From an uncultured Desulfobacter sp. (GTDB lineage: Bacteria; Desulfobacterota; Desulfobacteria; Desulfobacterales; Desulfobacteraceae), in NCBI RefSeq assembly GCF_963665355.1, contig NZ_OY762229.1, forward strand, positions 3,472,001 through 3,536,000: a stretch of 64,000 nucleotides of DNA. Reading direction: 5' to 3'. Made by a program: the position numbers and the translations under genes. Within the stretch, counting starts at the first letter, position 1, and each line of letters starts with the position of its first letter. Shown one piece after another: positions 45,747-55,220 of the stretch. The notes under the pieces are model-generated. The model saw only the letters and a program-made list of their open reading frames with translations, did not search any database and was not told the origin of the DNA.

Positions 45747-48700
45747 GCATCTCCTTGGCAGGGTTTAATGGAAACCAGGTGCTGGCCCGAAGAGACCAGG
45801 TCGCCGGGTGAACAAAAAATCTGGCAGACTTCGCCGTTGCAGCAGGATTTCAGATCCACCTCCATTTTCATGCATTCAAGAATGGCAATGGTCTGTCCCT
45901 CCTTCACGGCATCGCCTTCCTTGACCTGCATTTGCCAAAGGCTTCCGGTTATGGCGCTGTCCACAGTCTCACATCCCGGCATCACGGCCACGGCATCGGA
46001 ATTTTCGGCATGTTCCGGAATTTCGCTGCTGAAATTGAGCTGGCCGTTCTTGATCCACTGCCAGCGTTCCGCCTCAAAGGCGGCCTGCTGTCTCTCTTTA
46101 AACCGATGAATACTTTCTTTGTTTTCATCCAGAAATGCCTCATAGGCATCCAGGTCGAATTCACTTTCTTCGATGCGGATGCCGGCCAGGCCGTAGGGCA
46201 GATTTTTTCTCATCTCCATCAAAGTATCGTGGTCCACCGGGTAGAAGCGGATCTGATCAAAGAAACGCAACAGCCAGGGTTTCCCGGGTTTGAACTCATC
46301 TGTCACATTATACCGGTTCCACATCTGAACGGTGCGGCCCACAAACTGGTAACCGCCGGGACCTTCCATGCCGTAGACGCACAGGTAGGCCCCGCCGATG
46401 CCAACGGCATTTTCCGGGGTCCAGGTCCGGGCGGGATTATATTTGGTGGTGACCAGCCGGTATCTTGGGTCCAGGGGGGTGGCCACAGGGGCGCCTAAAT
46501 AGACATCGCCCAGGCCCATCACGAGATAACTGGCTTTGAAGAGCACATTTTTGACATCCTCAACGCTTTCAAGTCCGTTGATGCGGCGGATAAACTCGAT
46601 ATTAGAGGGACACCAGGGAGCATCCGGCCGAACCGACTGTGTATAGCGTTCAATGGCCTTGTGGGTGGCAGGATCATCCCAGCTCAAGGGAAGGTGGACA
46701 ATACGGGCAGGAACCTTACGGTTCTGCCGGCCTGAAAGGGTCTTTTGAACCAATTCAATGGTTTCCAGCAAGGCCTCCGGGGGCTGCAGCCGGCTGTCGT
46801 AATGAATCTGCAAAGATCTGACGCCGGGGGTCAGATCCAGTATGCCCTTGAGTTGTTTTTCTTCCAGTGCCAGCATCAGGGTGTGGACATGGAAGCGAAG
46901 GGTCAGATCCAGCACAGGTTCGCCAAATTCAATGAGCAGGTTCTTGTCGCCTGATCTCCGGCATACCACCCGGATGTCGCCGTCAATGGAAAATTGGTGA
47001 ATAACGGGCGTTTCCGAAGGCGTAAACGTTCTTTGCTTTAATGGTGCCATAGGTTCGGGCAGTTCCAGGTCCTGAATCAATGTTTCCTGGCTCTTTTCAA
47101 GTATCCCGGCCTCTTCAGGCGTGAGCAAACGAAAGCGAACCCGGTTGCCGGCCTTAAGCTGTCCGGTTTTCCACAGTTCTGCCTGCACAATGGTCACCGG
47201 ACATACAAAGCCGCCAAGGCTGGGTCCATCGGGTCCCAGGATCACCGGCATGTCGCCGGTATAATCCACAGCGCCCACGGCATAGGGGGTGTCATGGATA
47301 TTGGATGGATGAAGTCCGGCCTCTCCGCCATCCGACCGTGCCCATTCCGGCCCCGGCCCGATCAGACGGACACCGGTGCGTGAAGAGTTATAATGGATCT
47401 CCCAGTCGGTGCTGAAAAATGTTTCCATGTCTTTGGGGGTAAAAAAATCCGGGGCACCGTGGGGGCCGTATAATACGCCGATCTCCCATCGGTCTGTGAG
47501 CTCAGGCCATTGGGACGGCTCCAGAGCACAGGGTTTCGATTCCTTCAGGTTACCCGTCCAGAGGACATCTCCGGTCTGAAGGCTGCGGCCGCCATGGCCA
47601 CCGAACTGCCCCAGAGTAAATGTGGAACGGCTGCCCATATACGGCGGGACATCAATACCGCCGCGCACCGCAAGGCAGGCCCTTTGGCCATCAACGGCAA
47701 TGCCGCTTTTCAGAACGGCACCGGCCGGTGCTGTCACAGGCGTATACCGGGGGACAGGTTCGCCGTCCAGGGTGGCCCGGATATCTGCGCCGGTGAGCAC
47801 AAAAATCGTTTCCGCATTAAAGGTCAGATCCGGACCTTTGACCGTAATTTCAAGGGCGGCGGCTTCCGGCGGATTTCCGGCAATGCGGTTGGCCAGACGG
47901 TGGTTGAGCATATCCATGGGACCCGAGGGCGGCACGCCCACAGCCCAGTATCCGACCCTGCCCGGAAAGTCCTGCACCGTGGTCTGCATGCCCGGCGCAT
48001 CCACGCAGATGGTGGGGGCCAGGTAAGTATAGTTATCCAGAATCCGGGTGGTATAGGTTCCCTGTTGAAATGAAGGAAGCTCACAGATGCTGCGCAAAAG
48101 ATGAAGATTGGTTTCAATGCCTTTCAAACGGGTTTCGGCCAGGGCATTTTTCAGCGCAGGGACTGCCTCTTCACGGGTTGGGCCATGGACGATGAGCTTG
48201 GATAGAAGCGGGTCGTAAAAGGCGGAGACAAAGGTTCCGGTGGCAACCCAGCTGTCCACCCGTACAGATTCAGGAAAAACGACCTGGGTCAAAAGTCCGG
48301 TGCTGGGTTGAAATGCTTTTCCGGGATCCTCGGCATAAATACGCACTTCAATGGCAGCCCCCGAAGGCTTTGGTGTTATACTGGCCAAGGGCGGCAGGTC
48401 TCCTGCTGCAAGCTGTATCATCCATGCCACAAGGTCAATGCCGAAAACCGCTTCGGTGACGCAATGCTCCACCTGAAGCCTGGTGTTCACCTCTAAAAAA
48501 TAAAACCGTCCGGCACGGGTATCGTAAACAAACTCCACGGTGCCCGCAGATTCATAGCCAACGCCTTGGGCCAGACGCCTGGCGGCTGCATGAAGATTGC
48601 CTCTAAGGTCGTCAGACAGCCCGGGGGCAGGGGTCTCCTCGATCACTTTCTGGTTTCTTCGCTGAACCGAGCAGTCCCGGTCTCCTAAAATCAGGGCGTT

Positions 48701-49354
48701 GCCCCGGCCGTCCCCGAATATCTGGACTTCAATGTGCCGGGCCGCGGCAATATATTTTTCCAGGAAAAGGCCGCCATCGTTGAAATTATTTTCACTTAAG
48801 CGTTTGATCCGGTCCCAGGCCTGGGACAGCTCATGGTCTGATTCGCAAAGTGCCATGCCGATACCGCCGCCGCCCGAGGTGCTTTTAAGCATGACAGGGT
48901 AGCCGATGCCCGCGGCCGCCAAAAGGGCTTCATCCAGGGACGGCAGAAGTTGTGAACCCGGCACCAGCGGCACATCGAATTTTTCTGCCAACTGCCTTGC
49001 ACGATGTTTCAGGCCAAACTCCCGGATATGGGAGCCGCTTGGACCAATGAAACGAATACCGGCCTGTGCGCACTGGTCGGCAAAATCGGCATTTTCGCTT
49101 AAAAATCCGTAACCCGGGTGGATGGCCTGGGCACCGCATTGCCGGGCGGCGGATAAAATACGCGTTGTGTTCAGGTAACTTTGTGCGGCAGCAGGCGGTC
49201 CGATCAGAATGCTTTCGTCGGCTTCCAGCACGTGCATGGCATGGGCATCGGCCTCGGAGTAGACCGCCACCGAGGCAATATTCATTTTTTTCAGGGTGCG
49301 GATGATTCTTACGGCAATCTCCCCCCGGTTGGCCACCAGTACTTTTGTGAACAT
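45743..49354 (-). CDS. Biotin-dependent guanidine/urea carboxylase
   Basis: A 1203-residue multidomain enzyme. Residues 1-450 are biotin carboxylase: VLVANRGEIAVRIIRTLKKM, the ATP loop STSGGGGIGMALCESDHEL, RRNQKVIEETPAP and FLEVNTRLQVEHCVTEAVFG. The middle is the carboxyltransferase (KipA/KipI-like; VGVPPSGPMDMLNHRLANRI, QFVGRTVQMWNRYN). The C-terminus is a biotinyl domain with the biotin lysine in AILECMKMEVDLKS. It is usually labelled urea carboxylase. With two DUF1989 proteins and separate atzF alongside, the established alternative is guanidine carboxylase, giving carboxyguanidine. The substrate cannot be settled by eye. Confidence 0.93.
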   Translation of the reverse strand: MFTKVLVANRGEIAVRIIRTLKKMNIASVAVYSEADAHAMHVLEADESILIGPPAAAQSYLNTTRILSAARQCGAQAIHPGYGFLSENADFADQCAQAGIRFIGPSGSHIREFGLKHRARQLAEKFDVPLVPGSQLLPSLDEALLAAAGIGYPVMLKSTSGGGGIGMALCESDHELSQAWDRIKRLSENNFNDGGLFLEKYIAAARHIEVQIFGDGRGNALILGDRDCSVQRRNQKVIEETPAPGLSDDLRGNLHAAARRLAQGVGYESAGTVEFVYDTRAGRFYFLEVNTRLQVEHCVTEAVFGIDLVAWMIQLAAGDLPPLASITPKPSGAAIEVRIYAEDPGKAFQPSTGLLTQVVFPESVRVDSWVATGTFVSAFYDPLLSKLIVHGPTREEAVPALKNALAETRLKGIETNLHLLRSICELPSFQQGTYTTRILDNYTYLAPTICVDAPGMQTTVQDFPGRVGYWAVGVPPSGPMDMLNHRLANRIAGNPPEAAALEITVKGPDLTFNAETIFVLTGADIRATLDGEPVPRYTPVTAPAGAVLKSGIAVDGQRACLAVRGGIDVPPYMGSRSTFTLGQFGGHGGRSLQTGDVLWTGNLKESKPCALEPSQWPELTDRWEIGVLYGPHGAPDFFTPKDMETFFSTDWEIHYNSSRTGVRLIGPGPEWARSDGGEAGLHPSNIHDTPYAVGAVDYTGDMPVILGPDGPSLGGFVCPVTIVQAELWKTGQLKAGNRVRFRLLTPEEAGILEKSQETLIQDLELPEPMAPLKQRTFTPSETPVIHQFSIDGDIRVVCRRSGDKNLLIEFGEPVLDLTLRFHVHTLMLALEEKQLKGILDLTPGVRSLQIHYDSRLQPPEALLETIELVQKTLSGRQNRKVPARIVHLPLSWDDPATHKAIERYTQSVRPDAPWCPSNIEFIRRINGLESVEDVKNVLFKASYLVMGLGDVYLGAPVATPLDPRYRLVTTKYNPARTWTPENAVGIGGAYLCVYGMEGPGGYQFVGRTVQMWNRYNVTDEFKPGKPWLLRFFDQIRFYPVDHDTLMEMRKNLPYGLAGIRIEESEFDLDAYEAFLDENKESIHRFKERQQAAFEAERWQWIKNGQLNFSSEIPEHAENSDAVAVMPGCETVDSAITGSLWQMQVKEGDAVKEGQTIAILECMKMEVDLKSCCNGEVCQIFCSPGDLVSSGQHLVSIKPCQGDA

Positions 49355-49368
49355 GATTGCTTTCCCTT

Positions 49369-50019
49369 TCAGGCCGGATCCCAGATGGCCATTTCCACGG
49401 GAGTGGGGTTATATGCATTGCAAGGATTGTTGAGCTGGGGGCAGTTGGAGACCAGCACAAGGATATTCATTTTGGCCGTCATCTCCACATATTTCATGGG
49501 CTGGGAAATGCCGTCCTCAAAATTGGACCCGCCTTCCGGGTTGACCGGCACGTTCATGAAAAAGTTGATATTGCAGACCTGGTCACGTTTGTCCATACCG
49601 CTGCCCCAGTCCAGAAGGGTCTTTAAAAAGATATCCCTGCACGAGTGCATATACCGTTTATCAAAGGCATACCGGGCAGTGTTGCTTTCGCATGAGCAGG
49701 CGCTGCCCAAGGTGTCATGGCGGCCGCAGGTATCTGCGGTGACCGTGAGCATGACATTGTTCTCATTGGAGCGAATGTCCGTGCCCGCGGTGATATATAC
49801 GTTTTTTTGTTCCCTCATGGTGTTTGCGGCATGGTAGCGCTCACTGGTGTTGTCCGCGTTGAAAAATATGGTGTCCACGGCCTGGTTGCCGTGAAGATCG
49901 GTGATTCTAAGGGTCTGCCCTTTTTTTAAGAGGTGCATCCAGCCGTCTCCGGCTGCCACTGTCCGGGTAAATACGGCATCTGAGGTATCCAGAGCGCTTG
50001 GGGTCAATGGAGTGGTCAT
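49369..50019 (-). CDS. DUF1989 protein, carboxyguanidine deiminase subunit (UAAP2-type)
   Basis: A 216-residue cytoplasmic protein of the urea-carboxylase-associated (DUF1989) family. Family text: KGQTLRITDLHGNQAVDTIF, TADTCGRHDTLGSACSCESN with conserved Cys and His that could bind metal, and INFFMNVPVNPEGGSNFEDG. Paired DUF1989 proteins (CgdA/CgdB) have been shown in other bacteria to deiminate carboxyguanidine to allophanate. ATG 50019 follows AAGGAAC; 50034 is in frame. It sits between its paralogue and the carboxylase. Confidence 0.88.
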   Translation of the reverse strand: MTTPLTPSALDTSDAVFTRTVAAGDGWMHLLKKGQTLRITDLHGNQAVDTIFFNADNTSERYHAANTMREQKNVYITAGTDIRSNENNVMLTVTADTCGRHDTLGSACSCESNTARYAFDKRYMHSCRDIFLKTLLDWGSGMDKRDQVCNINFFMNVPVNPEGGSNFEDGISQPMKYVEMTAKMNILVLVSNCPQLNNPCNAYNPTPVEMAIWDPA

Positions 50020-50084
50020 TATGGTTCCTTTCAAATAGAACGAATCAAATCAGAATTTATAAATCAGATCGCTATGCCGCCACA

Positions 50085-50828
50085 TTACAAATGATATTGT
50101 TCTGTATTGACAAAGCCCCTCTCGTTTTCGGGGCAGAATGTGCGGCAGACATCGTCCACACCCGCAGGGGGGCAATCCATAACGGCTATTTTTACAGGTT
50201 TTCTCAAATATTGACTTGAGGGATTAAGGGGATGCATGCCGGTGTCCAGCACCATCAGGGTATCCATTTCAGCTCTTAAGGTCACGCAGCTGCCCGGTTT
50301 TGAAAAATTTTCAACAAAGAAAAGATCCCCGTTGTCCGATACCCCCACCTTTGAGAAAAAATTGATGGTCTCGGTAAAATCCCTGGGACCCAGGGCGTGT
50401 TTTGCAAGTTCCACCATTAAAGAGTCGTAACCGTTGCGATGAAAGTCATTGTGGTGGTCCTGGTAAGTCTTGGCACCGAAACGGGCCTGGATCATGTCGG
50501 CATCGGAAACCCCGCAGATGACATCGTTCCAGCCGCAGGTATCCTTGATGACAGACATGAGAATCCGGCCCATATCCGAATAGATGCAGTGTCCCTGGGT
50601 AATATATGAAATATGCTGGATTTTAAGGGTATCCCCCATATTGTAGCGCTCGCCGGGGTTGGCGGCATTATAGAAAAGTGCCGATGCATTGGCCCCGCCT
50701 TCAAGATCCGTGAGCTGTACGGCGGATCCTTTTTTAATAATATGGGACCAGTTCCATCCGCCCGGAACAATCGTTTCAAAGCGCAGTTTTCCAACGGTTT
50801 CATTGTTCAGGGGTTGTGTATTATTCAT
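50085..50828 (-). CDS. DUF1989 protein, carboxyguanidine deiminase subunit (UAAP1-type)
   Basis: A 247-residue paralogue of the next gene, with the same layout: KGSAVQLTDLEGGANASALF, IKDTCGWNDVICGVSDADMI and ETINFFSKVGVSDNGDLFFV. It is longer at the C-terminus, which ends in AVMDCPPAGVDDVCRTFCPE. The two likely form a heteromeric enzyme converting carboxyguanidine to allophanate plus ammonia, or an accessory role if the carboxylase uses urea. ATG 50828 follows AAGGAAC and overlaps the regulator's stop by 8 bases. Confidence 0.88.
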   Translation of the reverse strand: MNNTQPLNNETVGKLRFETIVPGGWNWSHIIKKGSAVQLTDLEGGANASALFYNAANPGERYNMGDTLKIQHISYITQGHCIYSDMGRILMSVIKDTCGWNDVICGVSDADMIQARFGAKTYQDHHNDFHRNGYDSLMVELAKHALGPRDFTETINFFSKVGVSDNGDLFFVENFSKPGSCVTLRAEMDTLMVLDTGMHPLNPSSQYLRKPVKIAVMDCPPAGVDDVCRTFCPENERGFVNTEQYHL

Positions 50829-51282
50829 TGTTTGTTCCTTTTTTTTCATGAATCGGCGGCATCAGGACAGACGACAGCACCAGTTTACAGTTTTCAACGC
50901 CTTTGCATGCCCGTATCTCTTTGACGATTTTGTTCAGTGTATCCACCGGACCCTGCACCAGGAGCACTTCAAGGGAGTAGTCCCTTTCAAGCAACACATT
51001 GAGGCAAGAGATTACCGAATCAATGTGATTGCGTTGAATACCCATTATACGGGTTTTCAAGTCCGCCTGTGCCTCGTTATAAATAAGGGTGATGGTTCCT
51101 GCCATGATACGACTGCCGCTTTGTTCGTGATGGTCCAGAATGGTGTTGCGAATCATCTGGGCAACGGCTTGGCTGCGATTGCGATATCCGCCGTCCACAA
51201 CCATCTGGTCCAGTTCCTCTGTCAGCTGCACCGGCAGAGAAACGCTTATTCTCTGGGTTTTATCATTGGTTGAATTGCTCAT
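50821..51282 (-). CDS. NikR-like ribbon-helix-helix regulator, nickel site apparently lost
   Basis: A 153-residue transcription factor. Residues 10-60 are a ribbon-helix-helix DNA-binding domain (QRISVSLPVQLTEELDQMVV, GYRNRSQAVAQMIRNTILDH). The C-terminal ACT-like domain aligns with NikR (IMGIQRNHIDSVISCLNVLL, then RDYSLEVLLVQGPVDTLNKI). In canonical NikR the Ni ligands include two His in an HxH near the strand and a Cys before LEV; here those positions read NVL and S. One His (NHID) remains. It probably senses something other than nickel, perhaps operon substrate or product. It sits between the transporter and enzyme genes. ATG 51282 follows AAGGAAA; 51300 is in frame. Confidence 0.85.
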   Translation of the reverse strand: MSNSTNDKTQRISVSLPVQLTEELDQMVVDGGYRNRSQAVAQMIRNTILDHHEQSGSRIMAGTITLIYNEAQADLKTRIMGIQRNHIDSVISCLNVLLERDYSLEVLLVQGPVDTLNKIVKEIRACKGVENCKLVLSSVLMPPIHEKKGTNNE

Positions 51283-51305
51283 TGTTGTTTCCTTTTTCAT
51301 GCCGG

Positions 51306-52193
51306 TTACAAAATATCGTCATTCACCTGGGTCAGGCGGATGATGGGAAGACGGTCCTCGTCATCACGATGGGGATGAATCAGGCTTTCGATATGGGCCT
51401 TGGTGGCCAGAAATTCCGGGTTCAGGTGCTGTTTGACGGAACGGGGCTGTTCCACCGGCACCTCAATGATTTCCCGGACCCGCCCCGGACGGGCGTCCAG
51501 CACAAGGATCCGGTCCGACAGGTAGACGGCTTCATCCAGATCATGGGTGATGAAAATGATGGTGATATCCACATTCTGCCAGATCTGAAGCAGATAGGAC
51601 TGCATTTTTGCCCTTGTCTGGGCATCCAGTGCACCAAAGGGTTCATCCATCAACAGCACCCTGGGCTGGTTGGCCAGGGCCCGGGCAATGGCCACCCGCT
51701 GCTGCATGCCCCCGGAGAGCTGATGGGGGTAGTGGTCTGCAAACTGATCCAGCCCCACCATGTCTATCCACTGCCTGGCTTCGGCCTCGGCCTGGTTTTT
51801 TCCGGCAACCTCCAGGCCGAACATTACGTTTTTTTTGACCGTAAGCCAGGGGAACAGGGTATAGCCCTGGAAAACCATCCCCCTTTCAGGGCCGGGCTTT
51901 TCCACTTTTCTGCCGTCCAGCAGTACCTGTCCGGATGTGGCGGTCTCAAGGCCGGATAAGATACGGATCAGGGTGGATTTTCCGCACCCCGAGGCACCGA
52001 TCACAGAAAGGAATTCCCGCCGGTAGGCTTTAAAAGATACCGATTCAAGGGCGGTGATGTTCCCTATTTCAGAATTGAATACCTTGGTTATATTTTCGGC
52101 CTCAAGGATGACATCCCGCTGTTTTAAACGTTTAAACCGGTCTGCAACTTTTGGGCTCTGGTCCTTATAACTGGGCAGCGTCAGTCTGCTCAT
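51306..52193 (-). CDS. ABC transporter ATPase, nitrate/taurine/urea-carboxylase type
   Basis: Cytoplasmic ATPase of the importer linked to the carboxylase operon, 295 residues. Walker [18 protein letters not shown]-loop [17 protein letters not shown], signature [18 protein letters not shown], Walker [21 protein letters not shown], switch [14 protein letters not shown]. This SsuB/TauB-type pattern is usual for NitT/TauT importers. Its start overlaps the permease 3' end by 29 bases. Confidence 0.93.
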   Translation of the reverse strand: MSRLTLPSYKDQSPKVADRFKRLKQRDVILEAENITKVFNSEIGNITALESVSFKAYRREFLSVIGASGCGKSTLIRILSGLETATSGQVLLDGRKVEKPGPERGMVFQGYTLFPWLTVKKNVMFGLEVAGKNQAEAEARQWIDMVGLDQFADHYPHQLSGGMQQRVAIARALANQPRVLLMDEPFGALDAQTRAKMQSYLLQIWQNVDITIIFITHDLDEAVYLSDRILVLDARPGRVREIIEVPVEQPRSVKQHLNPEFLATKAHIESLIHPHRDDEDRLPIIRLTQVNDDIL

Positions 52194-53226
52194 AGCTTGT
52201 GTCCCTGTTGTTTAAAAAAGTAAATGTGGTGTCCCTTGAGCCGGTAAAAGTCTCGACAATAATCTGGAAAAAGGTGTTGCGTCGCCCGCCGGTCCAGATA
52301 AAGACATTTCGTCCGATCCAGGCCAGCACTATATCGGTGGACAGCCCGATAAATCCGATGATCAGAATGGCCGCATACACATTTTCATAAATGCGGTACT
52401 TGGCCTGCTGGTTGATGAACCAGGTGATGCCGGTACTGGTGCCCACCACTTCGGCCACAATGAGATAGGTCCATGCCCAGCCCAGAAGGATTCGCATATC
52501 CAGGAAAACATGGGGGGCAATGGCCGGCAGCACCACTTTCTTAAACAGGGTGCCGCCGCTTGCGCCCAGTGTCTGGGCCGCCTCCAGCAGCGAAGGCGGC
52601 ATCAGGCGGGTGGTGTTGGCAATCACCAGCACCTGCTGAAAAAAAGTACCGATAAAAATAATGGCGATTTTAGGCGCATCGTTAATACCTAAAACCGCCA
52701 CGGCAAGAGCCCCGAATACCGGCGCCGGCATATATCTGAAAAATTCCATGAAAGGTTCTGTCAGTTTGGAGAAAAAATCAAACACGCCGCAGATGATGCC
52801 CAAAGGCACGCCGATGATGGAGGAGAGCAAAAAGCCGTAAAACACCACCCGGATACTGTGGGCCAGACTTTCATGAAGCCATGGGTCTTCCGGCCTGCGG
52901 GGTTCGGCCTTAAATGAGGTATAGACGGCTGTCAGCACCTTGTGCGGTGCCGGAAGATATACAGGATTAACACGCTTTCCGGTGGCAATCTGGCTTCCGC
53001 TTTCGGCAAGCCGTTTGTTTTCCTCTTCAAAGAGAGTGCGCCGGACCCGCTGGCCTTGTTCAAAATAAATACTGTCTCCGGCAGACTGAATTTCCATCAT
53101 AGGATGCCATAAAAAGGGCAGGTAACTGACCGCTGACCACACCAGCAGGGGAAGAATAAAGGAAAGCAGAATCAACACGGCTTTTTTCCTTGCCGGAAGC
53201 GGCTTTTGAATTGAAAACCAGGTCAT
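52165..53226 (-). CDS. ABC transporter permease, nitrate/taurine/urea-carboxylase type
   Basis: Inner-membrane permease, 353 residues, longer than usual SsuC (about 260) because of an N-terminal extension. A first helix ([20 protein letters not shown]) is followed by a periplasmic stretch of about 90 residues ([20 protein letters not shown]). The core has five or six helices and the EAA coupling loop ([20 protein letters not shown]). The extension is typical of the permease found beside urea or guanidine carboxylases. Confidence 0.92.
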   Translation of the reverse strand: MTWFSIQKPLPARKKAVLILLSFILPLLVWSAVSYLPFLWHPMMEIQSAGDSIYFEQGQRVRRTLFEEENKRLAESGSQIATGKRVNPVYLPAPHKVLTAVYTSFKAEPRRPEDPWLHESLAHSIRVVFYGFLLSSIIGVPLGIICGVFDFFSKLTEPFMEFFRYMPAPVFGALAVAVLGINDAPKIAIIFIGTFFQQVLVIANTTRLMPPSLLEAAQTLGASGGTLFKKVVLPAIAPHVFLDMRILLGWAWTYLIVAEVVGTSTGITWFINQQAKYRIYENVYAAILIIGFIGLSTDIVLAWIGRNVFIWTGGRRNTFFQIIVETFTGSRDTTFTFLNNRDTSYEQTDAAQL

Positions 53227-53238
53227 GGTTTTGTTTCC

Positions 53239-54216
53239 TTATTTCATCAACTCGGTGGTGAATGACGGATCAATGGCCTTTTTGGCATTCACAGGCTTGT
53301 CGTATACTTTATTTTCAATCATGAATTTATTTGAAATTTCACTGGAACCATACAGGCTTGAAAATCCGTTGCCGGATTTAAAGGCGGCCGCCGCCTCCGG
53401 CAGTGTGAAAATCTTGGTCCCTTTAAGAAAAGGCTCGTACTCTTCGGGGGGCAGGGCAACACGGGAAGAAAGAATTTCAAGCATTTGCTTATTGTTGGCC
53501 GGATTTTTCATATAGGAAACGATGTCATACCAGGCGGCCACCACGTTCTGCCAGTCTGCACGGCGCTCTATAAGAGAGTTGAGGGATACGGTCAGGGTAT
53601 CATAAATCAGGCCGGGAGCGTCGGCGCTTGTATAGACCTGTGAGGATCCGTGTACGGATTTAAGGGCCTGCCCTGAATTGGGCTGCCATGCCACAATTGC
53701 ATCAACGTCTCCGGAGGCCAGAACTTGAGCTGTCTGATGGGTTGGGATATTCACCAGGGTCACATCTTTTTCAGTCAACCCGTTGTCTTTAAGGGCGTTT
53801 ATTAAGAGCAGGTGGCTGACACAACCTATTTCAACCCCAATTTTTTTACCTTTTAAAGCCTTGACGGAATCAAGTCCCGGGGCAGCAACGATTTTATCAT
53901 TTCCATTGCTGATATCATTGATCAAGATCATTATATTGCGGGAACCTGTGGCATTCAGTATCAGGGCGTCACCGTTGGTTACGCAGACTGCATCAACTTT
54001 TCCGGCTGCAAACGCATCCATTGAAGCCATGTATTCAAACCATTTGAGTTCCACTTCAACCCCACGTTTTTCAAAAAAGCCCTGCCTGACACCAATATCC
54101 CAGGCGATCCAGCCTGGCCAGTCACTATAGGCGATTTTCAAGGGTTTGGCCTGGGCGCTGCCAAAGACAACAAACAAACAAGTAAAGATAACAAATATTT
54201 TGGATTTTAATTTCAT
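53239..54216 (-). CDS. ABC transporter binding protein, urea-carboxylase region type
   Basis: Periplasmic receptor, 325 residues, first gene of the eight-gene leftward operon. Signal peptide 1-23 (KIFVIFTCLFVVFGSAQAKP). NMT1/OpuAC-like text: LKIAYSDWPGWIAWDIGVRQ, FAAGKVDAVCVTNGDALILN, KGKKIGVEIGCVSHLLLINA and VLASGDVDAIVAWQPNSGQA. This class (TIGR03427-like) occurs next to urea or guanidine carboxylase genes. AGGAGG before ATG is excellent. The ligand is probably the pathway substrate, guanidine, urea or a derivative. Confidence 0.92.
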   Translation of the reverse strand: MKLKSKIFVIFTCLFVVFGSAQAKPLKIAYSDWPGWIAWDIGVRQGFFEKRGVEVELKWFEYMASMDAFAAGKVDAVCVTNGDALILNATGSRNIMILINDISNGNDKIVAAPGLDSVKALKGKKIGVEIGCVSHLLLINALKDNGLTEKDVTLVNIPTHQTAQVLASGDVDAIVAWQPNSGQALKSVHGSSQVYTSADAPGLIYDTLTVSLNSLIERRADWQNVVAAWYDIVSYMKNPANNKQMLEILSSRVALPPEEYEPFLKGTKIFTLPEAAAAFKSGNGFSSLYGSSEISNKFMIENKVYDKPVNAKKAIDPSFTTELMK

Positions 54217-54345
54217 TGGGCCTCCTGATTAGTTATTACGTTTTTAAGAAAAAGTATTATCTTTGATAGGAACATATAGTAAACGCCGGACAGAATCAAC
54301 CCCTAAAATACTAAAAACAATATTTTTGGAAAAATAAACGAGAAT

Positions 54346-54405
54346 ACATATAATACAGATATGTTAATACAAAATGTCAAACCTGAATTGAATATATTTA
54401 TTCAA
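54346..54405. promoter_or_regulatory. AT-rich promoter region with two inverted repeats before the guanidine/urea operon
   Basis: The 283-bp AT-rich gap 54217-54499 has no gene. It contains ACATAT-N7-ATATGT (54346-54364) and TTGAATA-TATT-TATTCAA (54388-54405), both perfect. Ribbon-helix-helix regulators bind such spaced repeats, so these are candidate sites for the NikR-like protein. No guanidine riboswitch motif was recognised. Confidence 0.4.
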
Positions 54406-54499
54406 CTTAATATTTTGAATTTTGAACTGGATACAAATGTATTTATAATAATAAAAATAAAATTCGTAATAATTATTCCGCTCTTGTACCGAGCCTTGC

Positions 54500-55064
54500 C
54501 CCATATGGAATGTCCGGGACGATGAACTGTTCAACCAGCTGCCTTCATTTTTCCGGGAAGGACTTCTGGTGGAAGGGGATCTTCTTTGAAAACCTCCAGG
54601 ATAAATATGTGCTGGTCAAGCCGGATATCATCTCCCTTAAAACTTTGAAGCTTGTCCTGGTTAATGCGGGCATGCTGGGCAATGAAGAAGAGACCCCCCA
54701 GGTTCTTGTCAATATATTTCGAAAGTCCCAGGCCGAATTTAAGATTCAGACCCACTTTTACGGGTATGACGGCCGGGGCACTGATCCCACCTATTTTGAC
54801 TGCTGTTATGCCTACAATTTAGGGCTTACGGCCTTTCACCTGATCACAGGCAGCGCCACCGGCCAGATGGCGGCCATCATTAACCTGGAAAAACCCTTAG
54901 ACCAGCGGCAGCCGGCCGGAATCCCCATTGCCCGGCTCATGCACCTTGAGGAACGCAAAGGCCGCCTGGAGCTGGTTATAAAAAAAAGTGTTGTTGATCT
55001 TGAATCCGGCGCATTTAAGGTGTTCAAAGCTGTAAGGGAGGACTGGGTGGCGGCCTGCGCTTAA
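54500..55064 (+). pseudogene. Truncated, internally deleted copy of pfp
   Basis: Bases 54500-54590 nearly match pfp 39755-39840. About 172-180 bp of pfp are then missing, and from about 54592 to 55061 the sequence again follows pfp 40028-40490 with scattered changes. The first segment is out of frame with the second, so no PFP can be made; an open frame of 184 residues (54510-55064) joins foreign text to YVLVKPDIISLKTLKLVLVN and ends AVREDWVAACA. The 3' end of the copy lacks the last 35 codons of pfp. Confidence 0.88.
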
Positions 55065-55220
55065 TCAGAAACAAATTAACCCCTAATAATATTCTAATTC
55101 CTCTTGGTGATCATGGCCATGTCAGACTGGATTTCAACAAAAAGGATGAAAACAGCCTGACCGTCTAAAATTGGCTTCGGCCATAAGGATTTTTATTTAA
55201 TTTTATCAAGAGGTAAAAAG

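Noticed and set aside
54217-54499. Guanidine riboswitch upstream of the carboxylase operon
   Set aside because: I looked for the conserved ACGR-loop and ykkC-type motifs and saw none; the region is AT-rich with simple inverted repeats.
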